From: Sorghum bicolor
Lineage: Eukaryota; Streptophyta; Magnoliopsida; Poales; Poaceae
Length of the DNA: 64,000 nt
NCBI RefSeq assembly: GCF_000003195.3
Contig: NC_012878.2
Span: 56,544,629 to 56,608,628, forward strand
Reading direction: 5' to 3'
The notes under the pieces are model-generated. The model had not been told where the DNA came from and ran no database searches. It saw nothing but the letters and a program-made list of their open reading frames with translations. The number at the start of each line of letters is the position of its first letter. Within the stretch, counting starts at the first letter, position 1. Shown here piece by piece: positions 44,971-55,451 of this stretch. Made by a program: the position numbers and the translations under genes.

Positions 44971-46329
44971 TAGATAGGTCCTCTCGTTGCTCAAAGACTT
45001 CTTTGTTTGCCTGGACCAGTTCCCAGGACATTTACTAGAGCCCAACCAGTGCATGATGCTCAAAGTACCCAACAACCAACAAGCCCCGAAGAAACAAAAG
45101 GGGACCCATAGGAGCCCCTCACAGTTTTTTTGGAGCCCTCTTAGGCCTTCTCCAATGCAATTGCGTGGCGTGCTGCCCTAGTGTCCAGGTTAGCAACAAT
45201 GCTCCAGATCACAAGGCTTGGTAGCCCTGCAGGCCGTCAGAGGCGTCGACAACCTCATTTGAAAAGCAAGGGGAGGACTGTAGCTTTTCAGAATCACATG
45301 ATTGTTTATGTGAAAAAAAGCATTGCGAAAAAAGCTTTACAGATACTAGAAAAGCAGCTTGCCTTGTGAATTTTGGTGCTCCAATATGTTTCTCTCTACA
45401 TGGACTGCTCACGCTAATAGTTTTGTTGGCTTGTGTTGGGAAAGCCCTTAGCCGCTCCGCATTCTTACCTCCCGCACGATTGAGTTCGACAGGGCGATAT
45501 GACGGACATACGCAAACCCACCATAATAAATTCCTTAGGGTTCATGAAGCATGTCCCACGCAAAGCCACCGCCAAAACACCGAGACTCAACATGCAAAAA
45601 GCGAAAGATGATGAATTGAGTCCATGCCAAACCATTGCTCTAAGTGCTTGTGGAATCCTCTATGTGTGACCATGTTAATCGGACCGCACCTGTGACAAAG
45701 GACAAAGCCCCGCAAGCAGGGGCGAAGCTACATGTTAATTAGGGGATGTAAATTCACCCCCTGCCAAAACATAAAAACAATGATTAGGTCCAAAATTTTA
45801 CCATATATGCATCCCCACGGAAGATGTCTATGCACCCACAAGCTAAGTGCATCACCTTCTAATTTGAAAATCGTGGTTATAAGTAGGGGTGAAAGTGAAA
45901 CTACATAGGAGTTAGGGCTAAAAAATGTGAAAATCGTAGTTATAAGTAAAATCACCATTTGTACACCCTCGAGAATACAAGTCTATTATTTATAAAGTAA
46001 GTGCATCCCTTCGGTTTGCTATAGCTTCACTACTACTTAGTAGAAACAAGCACACATAAAAGAAGACGGCAGTGATCAGACCTACATAGGAAAGGTTAGG
46101 CGTGTGCACTGCTAGTGTGTTGACACACTACCTAAAGGTGGAGGAGCACGACAACGAAGCCAACGCCCAAGAATTGCACGATCTACCACCTAGTCTAGAC
46201 GAATCTCATCATATTGCACAATTCACTCACCAGGTTTATCCAATCAAATCAAATACCAAGCTTGGGGTGTTTTGATACTCCTAACTAAACTTTACTTTAT
46301 GTCACATTAGATGTTTGGATGTTAATTAT

Positions 46330-47745
46330 GAGCATTTTTTTGTGAAATGGAAAATTTTTATTAAAATTAACTAATATCTTTACAAGAGGGGGATACAATC
46401 CACACTGAAAAACAAGCAAAAAACACACACTGATAATCCCTAAAACTAATACCAAATTGTGCCAACTCATGCACCAAATTATTATGCTCCCTACTGATCT
46501 TGGTTATCTCAAATTTACATAGCTAGTCACCCAAAGCACGTGTTTCATCAACAATAACTTGCCGCAAGATGGATCGATCATGACCTTAAGCGTGAAGCTT
46601 GGACACCACCGTTGTTTGGCAGTTTGACTCGAGGATCATCGGAGTGTCTGGCCGCCAGAGAGCCAAATTAGTCCCCTCCAGACACGCACGATATTCAGCT
46701 TCTTCAGCATCCCTGCAATGAGAAATAGTACGCCAAACTGTCATTTTAAGACTCCCTTCCCAATCTTTAACCACCACTCCCACTGAAGCTTCACCCGTCA
46801 ATGTATTTAAATCGGCATCGACATTGATCTTGAAAGTACCCTGCAATGGTAGTCACCATCATAATCTTTTCTTAACCCCTTTCTGCTTCTGAAATTCACC
46901 CATACAGGCCACCACACTACGTTTTCCTTTTAGGTCCTGATGCAGCCCCTGTTGTCGGATAATAAGCAGTGAATCCATATAACGGGTAAGAAGGTAACTG
47001 AATCAATAACCTATTACGGATGTTCCAAGTGTGCTGAGGGACCGAGCATGGGGACATACTACCAGAGCATGAGAGATATCTTCAGCCTTTTTGACCACAC
47101 GACTGGCACACATCCTGCTCCTCAATATGACGGTGTTTCTTATTTACTAAGGATGGGGACGGTGCTCCGAACGGATATCCGCAGTTCTTTTCTAGTGTAA
47201 CTAAATGAACTAAATGAAAAAATGAGAAAAAAATGTCTATTTAGTTCATTAAATTACATTAAAGAAAAACCACGAGTATCCATTTGAAGAGCCATCCCTT
47301 TCCTTATTATTTACTCTAGTTGGTAATCCATTGTTAGCAGCCTTCATAGTAAAAACATTGACCTTTGAAGGCACTTTATTTAACCTGCCACAACTTCTTC
47401 CACGCTGCGCGGCCTTGCTCTGAATTCAAGCTAGTACCAATATCTCCAACTCCATAGAAGTTCCGGACAGCTAGCTTATATGCGCTTCGAACCGAAAAAC
47501 ATGACGGTTTTTTCATAGTGCCAAGCCACAAAATCTGTTGTTCCATGTGCAGGCACAAGGCAGTTTAATTTTGAAAATCTCAGACGCATCACAAGGATAG
47601 AAGTACCTGTTTAAAACTGTCTCATCCCAAGACCCTGTTTCATCAATAAGGTGGTGCACCCAACGGAGTCGACAGAGACGACTTGGGCCAACCAGTTTCA
47701 GTCCATGACTTGGATCTCGGGGATAGGAGCTATACAAGATGCGTT
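46330..47745 (-). pseudogene. Decayed LINE (non-LTR retrotransposon) 3' fragment
   Basis: Minus-strand reading gives the 3' part of a plant L1-like ORF2 in broken frames. First comes a zinc-binding reverse-transcriptase segment (47737-47376: WVHHLIDETGSWDETVLNRY, then after a frameshift KPSCFSVRSAYKLAVRNFYG). Then comes an RNase-H-like domain (46846-46586: FKINVDADLNTLTGEASVG, CRDAEEAEYRACLEGTNLAL, PMILESNCQTTVVSKLH). The fingers, palm and endonuclease are absent. The fragment ends upstream at a MITE (47757). Multiple frameshifts mark it as dead. Confidence 0.78.
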
Positions 47746-47756
47746 ATGTTATTTTG

Positions 47757-47999
47757 CCCTAGGCGATGCGAAAAAGTTTTGGATTTCGCTACTGTAGCAC
47801 TTTCGTTTGTTTGTGACAAATATTGTTCAATCATGGACTAACTTGGATTAAAAGATTCGTCTTGCGATTTACGATTAAACTGTGTAATTAGTTTTTATTT
47901 TCATCTATATTTAATGCTTTATGCATGTGCCGAAAGATTCGATGTGACAAGAAATCTTGAAAACTTTTTGGTTTTTGATGAACTAAACAAAACAAGGCC
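47757..47999 (-). mobile_element. GGCCTTGTTTAG-family MITE next to the LINE fragment
   Basis: CTACTGTAGCACTTTCGTTT, GTGTAATTAGTTTTTATTTT, CGAAAGATTCGATGTGACA and the end GAACTAAACAAAACAAGGCC. The left terminus is worn. Confidence 0.75.
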
Positions 48000-48396
48000 C
48001 AGTTTCATCTCGCCAACATGATCTCTTGAGTTTTTTTTAGGACTTTTTAGCTTGTGGTCGTAGTATTATGATTGTATGAGCGTGCCATCGATGCTCATAG
48101 TGTTGGGCTCTGGCTCGTGAAATATGCCGCTCAAATACACACTCACGTCTCTGTCCAGCACCACAATGTTCAGTCTGCACCCTCTATGCGTGGATTGTTC
48201 ATCCGCTAATCACGAACTGAATGATGGCCCAGTTGGTTTGCGCTTGAATCTCACTTGACGAGTCTTCAAAAAGTTGTTTTTTTTGTATGGAACTTGTGCA
48301 AATTCAAAAGGTATATTTTGATCTTTTCCTTTTGCAATTGGGGTACATTCGTAGTGTATCGCCCACACACGCAAAATCACACGAAAATATGAAGTA

Positions 48397-48655
48397 ATCT
48401 CTCTATCTCAAATTATAAGTCGTTTCAGCAATCTTGGAAAGTCATATCACCTCAAGTTTAACCAAATTTATATGATAACATAATAATATCTATGGTATCA
48501 ACTAAGTATTACTAGATTCTTCATTAGTTATACTTTCATAGTAATATTTATTTGATGTCATAAATCTTTCTATTTTTTGTGTAATGTTGATCAAACTTGA
48601 GATGCTTTGACTCTTCAAAATTCTTAGAATAATTTATAATTTAGGATGAAGGGAG
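48397..48655. mobile_element. MITE of the AATTATAAGTC type with TA duplication
   Basis: Left CTATCTCAAATTATAAGTCG, right ATAATTTATAATTTAGGATG then AAGGGAG, flanked by TA at 48395-48396 and 48656-48657. The best-preserved member of the family also seen at 17718 and 19968. Confidence 0.7.
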
Positions 48656-48723
48656 TATTTGTCTACCAGTGGACATGCATATGAGATTGGTTATTTTTAT
48701 ATGAATTTGCACATGAGTATATA

Positions 48724-49255
48724 TTTTTTTGCGAGACCCAGTTACAAACGCGACACTCACATACACGAGCGCACACTTACCCTATGAACAAATGCACGCA
48801 CACCCTACCCTATGAGGCCTTGTTTAGTTTCGAAAAAGTTTTTGGATTTTGATACTATAGCACTTTCGTCTGTATTTGACAATTATTATCCAAAGACTAA
48901 GCAAGCTTAAAAGATTCGTCTCGTAAATTATAGACAAACTGTGTAATTGGTTTTTGTTTTTATCTATATTTAGTGTTCCATGCATGTGCCGCGAGACTTG
49001 ATGTGACGGGAAATCTTGATTTTTTTTGGATTTTGGGGTGATCTAAACAAGGTCTGAGCAGCTCCGAAGAATCGAGTTGGATCGCCAAATCTCGAGATTG
49101 ATAAAGTCACCACAGACGCCTTGCTGTCAAGGAGTACGTAGCCTACCACTAAAAACATAATGCCGTTAAATCCCTGGAGTAAATCCAGTAGAATGCGAGC
49201 ATCCGTGTCAAAGTCGGGGATTTGAACCCGGTTCCACCACAATAAATTACGAATG
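48724..49255 (-). repeat. Interspersed repeat split by a MITE
   Basis: The parts 48724-48833 (ACACTCACATACACGAGCGC, ACGCACACCCTACCCTATGA) and 49054-49255 (AGCAGCTCCGAAGAATCGAG ... GGGGATTTGAACCCGG) look like one common grass repeat, interrupted between them by a MITE. The GGATTTGAACCC segment resembles a tRNA T-arm on the minus strand, but no tRNA is present. I do not know the repeat's class. Confidence 0.5.
48834..49053 (+). mobile_element. GGCCTTGTTTAG-family MITE inside another repeat
   Basis: Starts GGCCTTGTTTAGTTTCG, ends GATCTAAACAAGGTC, and is flanked by TGA on both sides (48831-48833 and 49054-49056). The core is complete (ACTATAGCACTTTCGTCTG, AAGATTCGTCTCGTAAATT, GCCGCGAGACTTGATGTGAC). 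Confidence 0.8.
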
Positions 49256-49580
49256 TGTCAAATTTCAGTTTAATTTATTCGTTTGAGATTATCTGCTAAA
49301 TTTATCAGCCAATGAGTATTTTTTCTTTTATAATAAATCATTAAACAATACTTTCAGCCAATGCCTTATCAGCCAAAATGAACAGGCTGTATGAATTGGT
49401 TTCTATGTTTTTATGTAGTAGGTAGTTGGCTATATATTGCCGCAATATTATATATAATAAATAAATAAATAAGAAATGGGCGTTTACCTTGGTGATTCTC
49501 CCGTCCTATTCTATCCTATCCAACGGTCGTGATCTTCCCCCCACCATTCTAGCGCAGATCTCCAGCCCGGCAGCCCCGCA

Positions 49581-49613
49581 AAACCCTAGCCCCAGCTTCT
49601 CCCGACTATAAAT
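49581..49613 (+). promoter_or_regulatory. RACK1 core promoter: telo-box and TATA box
   Basis: AAACCCTA at 49581-49588 is a telo-box, an element enriched in promoters of plant translation-apparatus genes. TATAAAT at 49607-49613 lies about 100 bp before the RACK1 ATG. Transcription should start near 49640, so the ATG at 49612 within the TATA region is unlikely to be in the mRNA. Confidence 0.65.
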
Positions 49614-49708
49614 GCCTCCAGCTCCCGCTTCCTGCCCTTTCCCTCACCATCCTTACCCTCGCGCCGCCGCCACCGCAACCCTTGCAGCCCCAATCCCCCA
49701 CGGCGACC

Positions 49709-51673
49709 ATGGCCGGTGCGCAGGAGTCCCTGTCCCTGGTGGGCACGATGCGCGCCCACAACGGCGAGGTGACGGCAATCGCCACCCCGATCGACAACTC
49801 GCCGTTCATCGTCTCCGCCTCCCGCGACAAGTCCGTGCTGCTGTGGGACCTGGAAAACCCGGTCCACTCCACCCCGGAATCCGGCGTCACCGCCGACTAC
49901 GGCGTCCCCAAACGCCGCCTCACCGGCCACTCCCACTTCGTCCAGGACGTCGTCCTCAGCTCCGACGGCATGTTCGCCCTCTCTGGCTCCTGGGACGGCG
50001 AGCTCCGCCTCTGGGACCTCTCCACCGGCGCCACCACCCGCCGCTTCGTCGGCCACGGTAAGGACATCCTCTCCGTCGCCTTCTCCGTCGACAACCGCCA
50101 GATCATCTCCGCGTCCCGCGACAAGACCATCAAGCTCTGGAACACCCTCGGTGAGTGCAAGTACACCATCGGCGGCGACCTCGGTGGTGGCGAGGGCCAC
50201 AACGGGTGGGTCTCCTGCGTCAGGTTCTCCCCCAACACCTTCCAGCCCACCATCGTTTCCGGATCCTGGGATCGCACCGTCAAGGTCTGGAACCTTACCA
50301 ACTGCAAGCTGCGCTGCACTCTCGACGGCCACGGCGGCTATGTTAACGCCGTCGCCGTGAGCCCCGACGGGTCGCTGTGCGCATCTGGCGGGAAGGACGG
50401 TGTTACTCTGCTGTGGGATTTGGCTGAGGGGAAAAGGCTGTACTCGCTGGACGCGGGCTCTATCATCCACTCCCTCTGCTTCTCGCCCAACCGCTACTGG
50501 CTCTGCGCTGCGACACAGGACTCTGTCAAGATCTGGGACCTTGAGTCGAAGCACGTCGTGCAGGACCTCAAGCCCGACATCCAGATCTCCAAGAACCAGG
50601 TTTGTCTCTACCCTTTACCCGCGCTTAGCATGTTTGTTATCTTTTGATGAGAGAAATCGTGTAGGTAGGTTTGTCTCTACCCTTTACCTGAGCTTAGCAT
50701 GTTTGTTATCTTTTGATGAGAGAAATCATGTAGGTTAGGATATGTAGTTACTTACATGGGTAATGTTCGGATGCCTGCCTCATTAATGAGTTAGTCCTTT
50801 AATGCTACTTGTATGTGTATGCAACAAATTTCCAGTACTCTGCAGAATTGGTGTGTTGAATTTTTAGTGCTAATGCATATAGAAATATATTTTTGTCATT
50901 TTTATTTTGTTCTATCAATTTTCCATTTATTTTACATTTGCTCTTGTTTTCCAATCTGTCTCATGAGCTATAGACCTATATAGCCTGTAGTATATTGTTT
51001 CTATTCAGCATTTCACCATGATATCAATGCATATCTACTAGTATTACTGAATTTTACATATCTTCGTATTACGCATCATGTGAGTTTATAGCCTCATCCA
51101 GTCTATTGTTTGTTATCAGCATTATACCTCACCTGGTCCGTCATTGTTCTAGATATGCTTGGGCACACATGTAATGTTGAACTCTGTTAATGTCATTGTG
51201 TTCTATGTTAAGCTCTGTGCCAACAGTGCACTTGTGTAGACTAATTTTAAGAGTAGTGTTTATTTTCAATTGTGCATAGGAACTGTAGTCTGCAATGGAT
51301 TTTCTGCTATAATGTGTATCATAACCTACTATCATCTAGACATGTTCAAACATTTTATATACTCATGAATCCAGAGCAGTTAGGTGTTTACGTGTAAATT
51401 GTCTTTTGTTGTGATGTTGGACTTTGAAATTGGTAGAAAATTCTGTTACAGGATGTAATATATACGTTCAGTGTATACTAATTATTATTATTTTTTGGAT
51501 GGATGATTATCTACTATTTCTCTGATTGATATTTAACTGCTTCTGGTGCACTTGTATAGATCCTGTACTGCTCAAGCTTGAGCTGGAGCGCAGATGGAAG
51601 CACCCTCTACACTGGCTACACCGATGGGTCTATCAGGGTTTGGAAGATCTCTGCTTATGGCTACGCAGGCTAG
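49709..51673 (+). CDS. RACK1: RACK1, WD40 scaffold of the 40S ribosome
   Basis: A seven-bladed WD40 propeller that sits on the 40S ribosomal subunit and acts as a signalling scaffold (receptor for activated C kinase 1; in plants it links hormone, immunity and translation control). Exon 1 is 49709-50599 and exon 2 is 51560-51673, spliced in phase 0 for 334 residues, the family's normal length. Blades are visible through repeated WD or W-hydrophobic ends: [48 protein letters not shown] and IRVWKISA. The start [18 protein letters not shown] matches plant RACK1 proteins. One intron near the C-terminus is the usual plant structure. The intron begins with a 69-bp tandem duplication that copies the splice-donor neighbourhood. 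Confidence 0.97.
50600..50737 (+). repeat. 69-bp tandem duplication at the RACK1 intron start
   Basis: The first 69 bp of the intron are repeated almost exactly from 50669: GTTTGTCTCTACCCTTTACC, GCTTAGCATGTTTGTTATC and TTTTGATGAGAGAAATC appear twice with about three differences. A second donor-like AG|GTTTGT is thereby created 69 bp downstream of the real one. Confidence 0.93.
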
Positions 51674-52712
51674 ATGTTGAAAAGCCACTTCAATGTTGAA
51701 GGTCTAGGCAGTCTTATTTGGCAAAACATTGTAATGTTGTCAAGTTTTTGAAGTCGTGAGCTATATCGTCTGTTTGGTACTTTCCAGTCGCCCAACTATT
51801 TAAGCTTAGCTTTGTTAATGAGCTAATCGTACTATGGAAGAATCTATTTTGCACCATGGTTCTGTTTTGCTTCTGCTTTATGTTACATTATATATGCTTC
51901 AGTCATGCAACCAACTGATTTAAAAGCCTGTTACTGGGTTGATGTGCTATGGTTTTCTGTTGCTGTGTCTCCAGTAATGCGACTATTGGTAAGGAAATAA
52001 TTCTATGCATGACTCGGTTCGGTTGCATACTTGGATCTATGCATGGGGTAATGACAACTGAGTTGCAACCGAGAACATGAACTGCTTCTGTGATGCATAA
52101 GTATATTGCCCCGTTTCCTTATCACATTTGTTTTTGTTTTTGGTTTTATTTTCAAATCTGAAGCATTTCTGTTTCAGGTTGTGTGCTAAATTCTTTCCAC
52201 CTGTCCTAGATTCCATAAGCACGCCCTGTGAGCAATGTTTTTCTTTCATAACAAATCAATAAACATACTTTCCGCTGGCTTGGGTGCCACTACAAATTGG
52301 GTTCCCTTCCCTCGAGTCATTTGCCTGCTGCTCCCGGATCATGCAAAGCCTCATCATACCACCTCTGCGGCCTATCAGGCAGGCTTATCTCATCGTACCT
52401 TTGCGTACAACTCTGATTCATCCATAGCCTTGGCGTACAACTCTGATTCAAATCGTTGTCATTTGTCAATTGTTGATAATCAACTCGCCTCTGTAGTTTC
52501 CCATGCGAAAGCTCCACGACACTCACACGCAACTGCTCCATCAGCCAATCAGAGCTGAGAGGGCCAAGTCCTGTGAACCGGCCCAATTATTCAACTCAAA
52601 TGGCGTCAGCTTCGTAGAGGCCGTGTCACTCTGATTTGTTCTCTAAGCACGCGCCATTTCAGATTCATATCACCAGCTAATTGATCCAATTGCTATCGGG
52701 TCAGCCGTCGCC

Positions 52713-53837
52713 ATGTCGTCGTCGCTGTACAAGCAGATGGGCCTTTCCGGAGCCGGCTCCCCGCTCACCGGCCGCCACGTCGCCCTCCTCATCCTCGGCG
52801 CCGGCTTCCTCGCGCTCACCGTCTTCGTCGTGCACCCCAACGAGTTTGAAATCCAATCCTTCTTCGCAGGCGGCGGCAGCAGCAGCAGCTGCGACCGCCG
52901 CCCCGGCACGGACACAGCTGCTGCCGCAGCCACCAGTCCCCACGGTGCCACCACCACCACCACCACGGAGAAGGAGCTCGCCGCAGCACGGGCGCCGGCG
53001 CCGGCTCCGGACGACGACGACGACGACGTGCGCGTCCTCATCGGCATCCAGACGCTGCCGAGCAAGCGCGCGCGGCGGCACCTGCTGCGGGACGTCTACT
53101 CGCTGCAGGCGCAGGAGCACCCGTCGGTGGCCCGCGGCGTGGACGTCCGGTTCGTGTTCTGCAACGTGACGTCCCCCGACGACGCGGTGCTCGTGGCGCT
53201 GGAGGCCATCCGCTACGGCGACATCATGGTGCTGGACTGCGCGGAGAACATGGACAACGGCAAGACGTACACCTTCTTCTCCACCGTGGCGCGCGCGTTC
53301 AGCGGCAGCGACCGGCGGCGGCGGCCGAGGAGGAGGTACGAGTACGACTACGTGATGAAGGCCGACGACGACACGTACCTGCGTCTGCCGGCGCTGGTGG
53401 CGTCGCTGCGCGGCGCGGCGAGGGAGGACGCCTACTACGGGCTGCAGATGCCGTGCGACACGGAGAACTTCTACCCGTTCCCGCCCTTCATGTCCGGGAT
53501 GGGGTACGCGCTGTCGTGGGACCTGGTGCAGTGGGTGGCGTCGTCGGACCTGGCACGGCGCGAGCAGGACGGGCCCGAGGACATGTGGACGGGGCGGTGG
53601 CTCAACCTCGCCGGCAAGGCCAAGAACCGGTACGACAACGCGCCCAGGATGTACAACTACAAGGGAGCCTCGCCGGACAGCTGCTTCCGGCACGGATTCG
53701 TCCCGGACACCATCGCCGTGCACATGCTCAAGGACGACGCGAGGTGGGCCGAGACGCTCGCCTACTTCAACGCCACCGCCAGCCTCCCGCGCTCCGGCGG
53801 CCTATACCACCTGCCGGTGCCGGCGGCCAGCCCCTGA
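52713..53837 (+). CDS. GT31-family Golgi glycosyltransferase (galactosyltransferase-like)
   Basis: Probably a Golgi type II membrane enzyme that transfers a sugar from a nucleotide sugar to a glycoprotein or polysaccharide; the GT31 family includes beta-1,3-galactosyltransferases. Single exon, 374 residues. A short cytosolic end with SPLTGRHV is followed by one membrane span near residues 22-42 (VALLILGAGFLALTVFVV). A low-complexity Ser/Ala/Thr stem with a run of aspartates follows. The catalytic domain begins near 108 (VRVLIGIQTLPSKRARRHLL), contains ENMDNGKTYTFF, and has the metal-binding DDD in VMKADDDTYLRLP near 216-222. MSGMGYALSWDLVQW and GPEDMWTGRWL follow. The acceptor substrate cannot be read from the sequence. 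The GC-rich third positions are typical of grass single-exon genes. Confidence 0.88.
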   Translation: MSSSLYKQMGLSGAGSPLTGRHVALLILGAGFLALTVFVVHPNEFEIQSFFAGGGSSSSCDRRPGTDTAAAAATSPHGATTTTTTEKELAAARAPAPAPDDDDDDVRVLIGIQTLPSKRARRHLLRDVYSLQAQEHPSVARGVDVRFVFCNVTSPDDAVLVALEAIRYGDIMVLDCAENMDNGKTYTFFSTVARAFSGSDRRRRPRRRYEYDYVMKADDDTYLRLPALVASLRGAAREDAYYGLQMPCDTENFYPFPPFMSGMGYALSWDLVQWVASSDLARREQDGPEDMWTGRWLNLAGKAKNRYDNAPRMYNYKGASPDSCFRHGFVPDTIAVHMLKDDARWAETLAYFNATASLPRSGGLYHLPVPAASP

Positions 53838-55338
53838 CGAGACGACGAGCTCGATCAAGTGTTGTTGAACCGTTCGTCGGCCTTTTGCCGGTTCGCTCTC
53901 GTCGGCCCCTGATGCGTGCGTTGAATTGAATAGTGTGATCAAGGGTTGGTGGCGGTAGTTAGGCCAGAGGATATATATAGGTAATAGTATACGTGTTCGT
54001 TCGGAGTTGCCGTGTTGCTGAATTATACTACAATGACGTAATTGATTTTTTTTGTTTTTGTTTTGAGATTTCGAGTCTCGAGAATCGATTTTGATGGTCT
54101 TGTTTGATGTCAGCCAAATGACGCTGTTGCGATCAAAAAGTTGTCATTTCTTCTTTTTTTCATAACATAAAATTCGGGAAAGACTTTTTTAAAAAAAGTA
54201 AAGCCAAGCCGGCACACGGGCACACGGCGCCACTGCCGGTACACGAATCCACGCTACACACGATAGGGCCTCAGAGAGCAAAGGAGCTGATGGCGAATGA
54301 ATTTGGACCGTTAGGACTTTTTTTTTTGAGTGGAAGATAGAGATTATATTACTCAATTGAAATGTTTAGCGAAGGCCACGGGTGGCTATTAAGCACGAAG
54401 GCGGGCCAGCGAGAGCAGCGGAGCAGAAAAGGGCCGAGAAAGATAGCGATCTAGCAAAGCGGCCCAACCTAACCCCTCTAGAGAAAAATCAGCCCACATA
54501 CCATTTTTTTTTTATGAAACTGGAGGGGCTCGAAGCCCCTACACCCTATAGTCATTCAGCCCACACATTTCGTCGTTAGACAAAGACGCATCAAATTCGC
54601 CAGTTTCTCGGGTGGGAAAAAAAAAGGCATCAAATTCCCCAAAATACACAGGACACACCACATTTGTTTGTCTTTTTTTTTTTCTTTTTCTAAAAAAAAA
54701 GCGCCGATTCCATTTCCATTCATGGCCACGCCGCGCACCTCCGCCACACAAGCCACGCATACGCAAGCATAATAAAGCAAACGGCAGCACTACACGGGCC
54801 GCGCTGCATGGAGCCATGGACGCCAGTCAGCCATACGCTCCGATCGCCGGCGGCCCTGATACAGCCACACGCCCTCGGTACTGGCCCATTTTTTTCCTTC
54901 ACGCGAGACAGCTACGTACGGTGCGGTGCGGCGCCCGCGGGAATCAACGCACACCGTGGCCACCCCGAGCGGATCGGATCAGGACGACGAGGGAGCGCGC
55001 TCTCGGTCGAGGCACGGTAGACATGAAGGGACGGCGACCGCGACGGGGACGGGGACACGGCGGCTGCAGCGTCGCCACCTCGCGATGAATGCACAACAGC
55101 TGGGGGGTAGGCCGCCGAGGCCTAAGCGCCTAGCGGGGAATGAAGCCCACGCGCGCCGCGCCGCGCCGCCCCCGCCCCCGTGCCGCGCAGACGCTCTCGG
55201 CGACCTGAGGATCGCGACGGCGCGCCGAGCGCGGCGAGACGTACGTGGCGTCGTGGGCGAGGTCCGTCCGCGACCCGTGGGGCGGTTGAGGAATGAGGGG
55301 GGTGGGGGATTGTAGTCATGTGCCTGTGCGCTTCATCA
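53838..55338. other. Intergenic stretch with low-complexity tracts
   Basis: No supported gene. T-runs near 54040, 54310, 54508 and 54672 occur. A GC-rich island at 54940-55300 gives overlapping frames on both strands with no recognisable domain. Confidence 0.4.
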
Positions 55339-55451
55339 GTTAAACTGTGCACTTGATTTTATTTTTATCTATATTTAATGCTCTATGCATGCGACCAAAC
55401 ATTCGATGTGACGTGGAATCTTGAAAATTTTTGCCAACTAAACAAGGCCTA
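55339..55451 (-). mobile_element. Half copy of the GGCCTTGTTTAG MITE family
   Basis: TTAAACTGTGCACTTGATTT, ATCTATATTTAATGCTCTAT, CATTCGATGTGACG and the end CCAACTAAACAAGGCC. The other half is absent. The region from here to about 57400 contains no gene I can support. Confidence 0.65.

Noticed and set aside
49217..49240. tRNA T-arm-like sequence on the minus strand
   Set aside because: Only the GGTTCAAATCCCC-type segment is present, with no acceptor stem or anticodon arm; it belongs to an interspersed repeat.
52701..53723. Long minus-strand frame over the GT31 gene
   Set aside because: The peptide is His/Val/Arg-rich noise opposite a GC-rich exon; the plus strand shows a membrane anchor and DDD motif.
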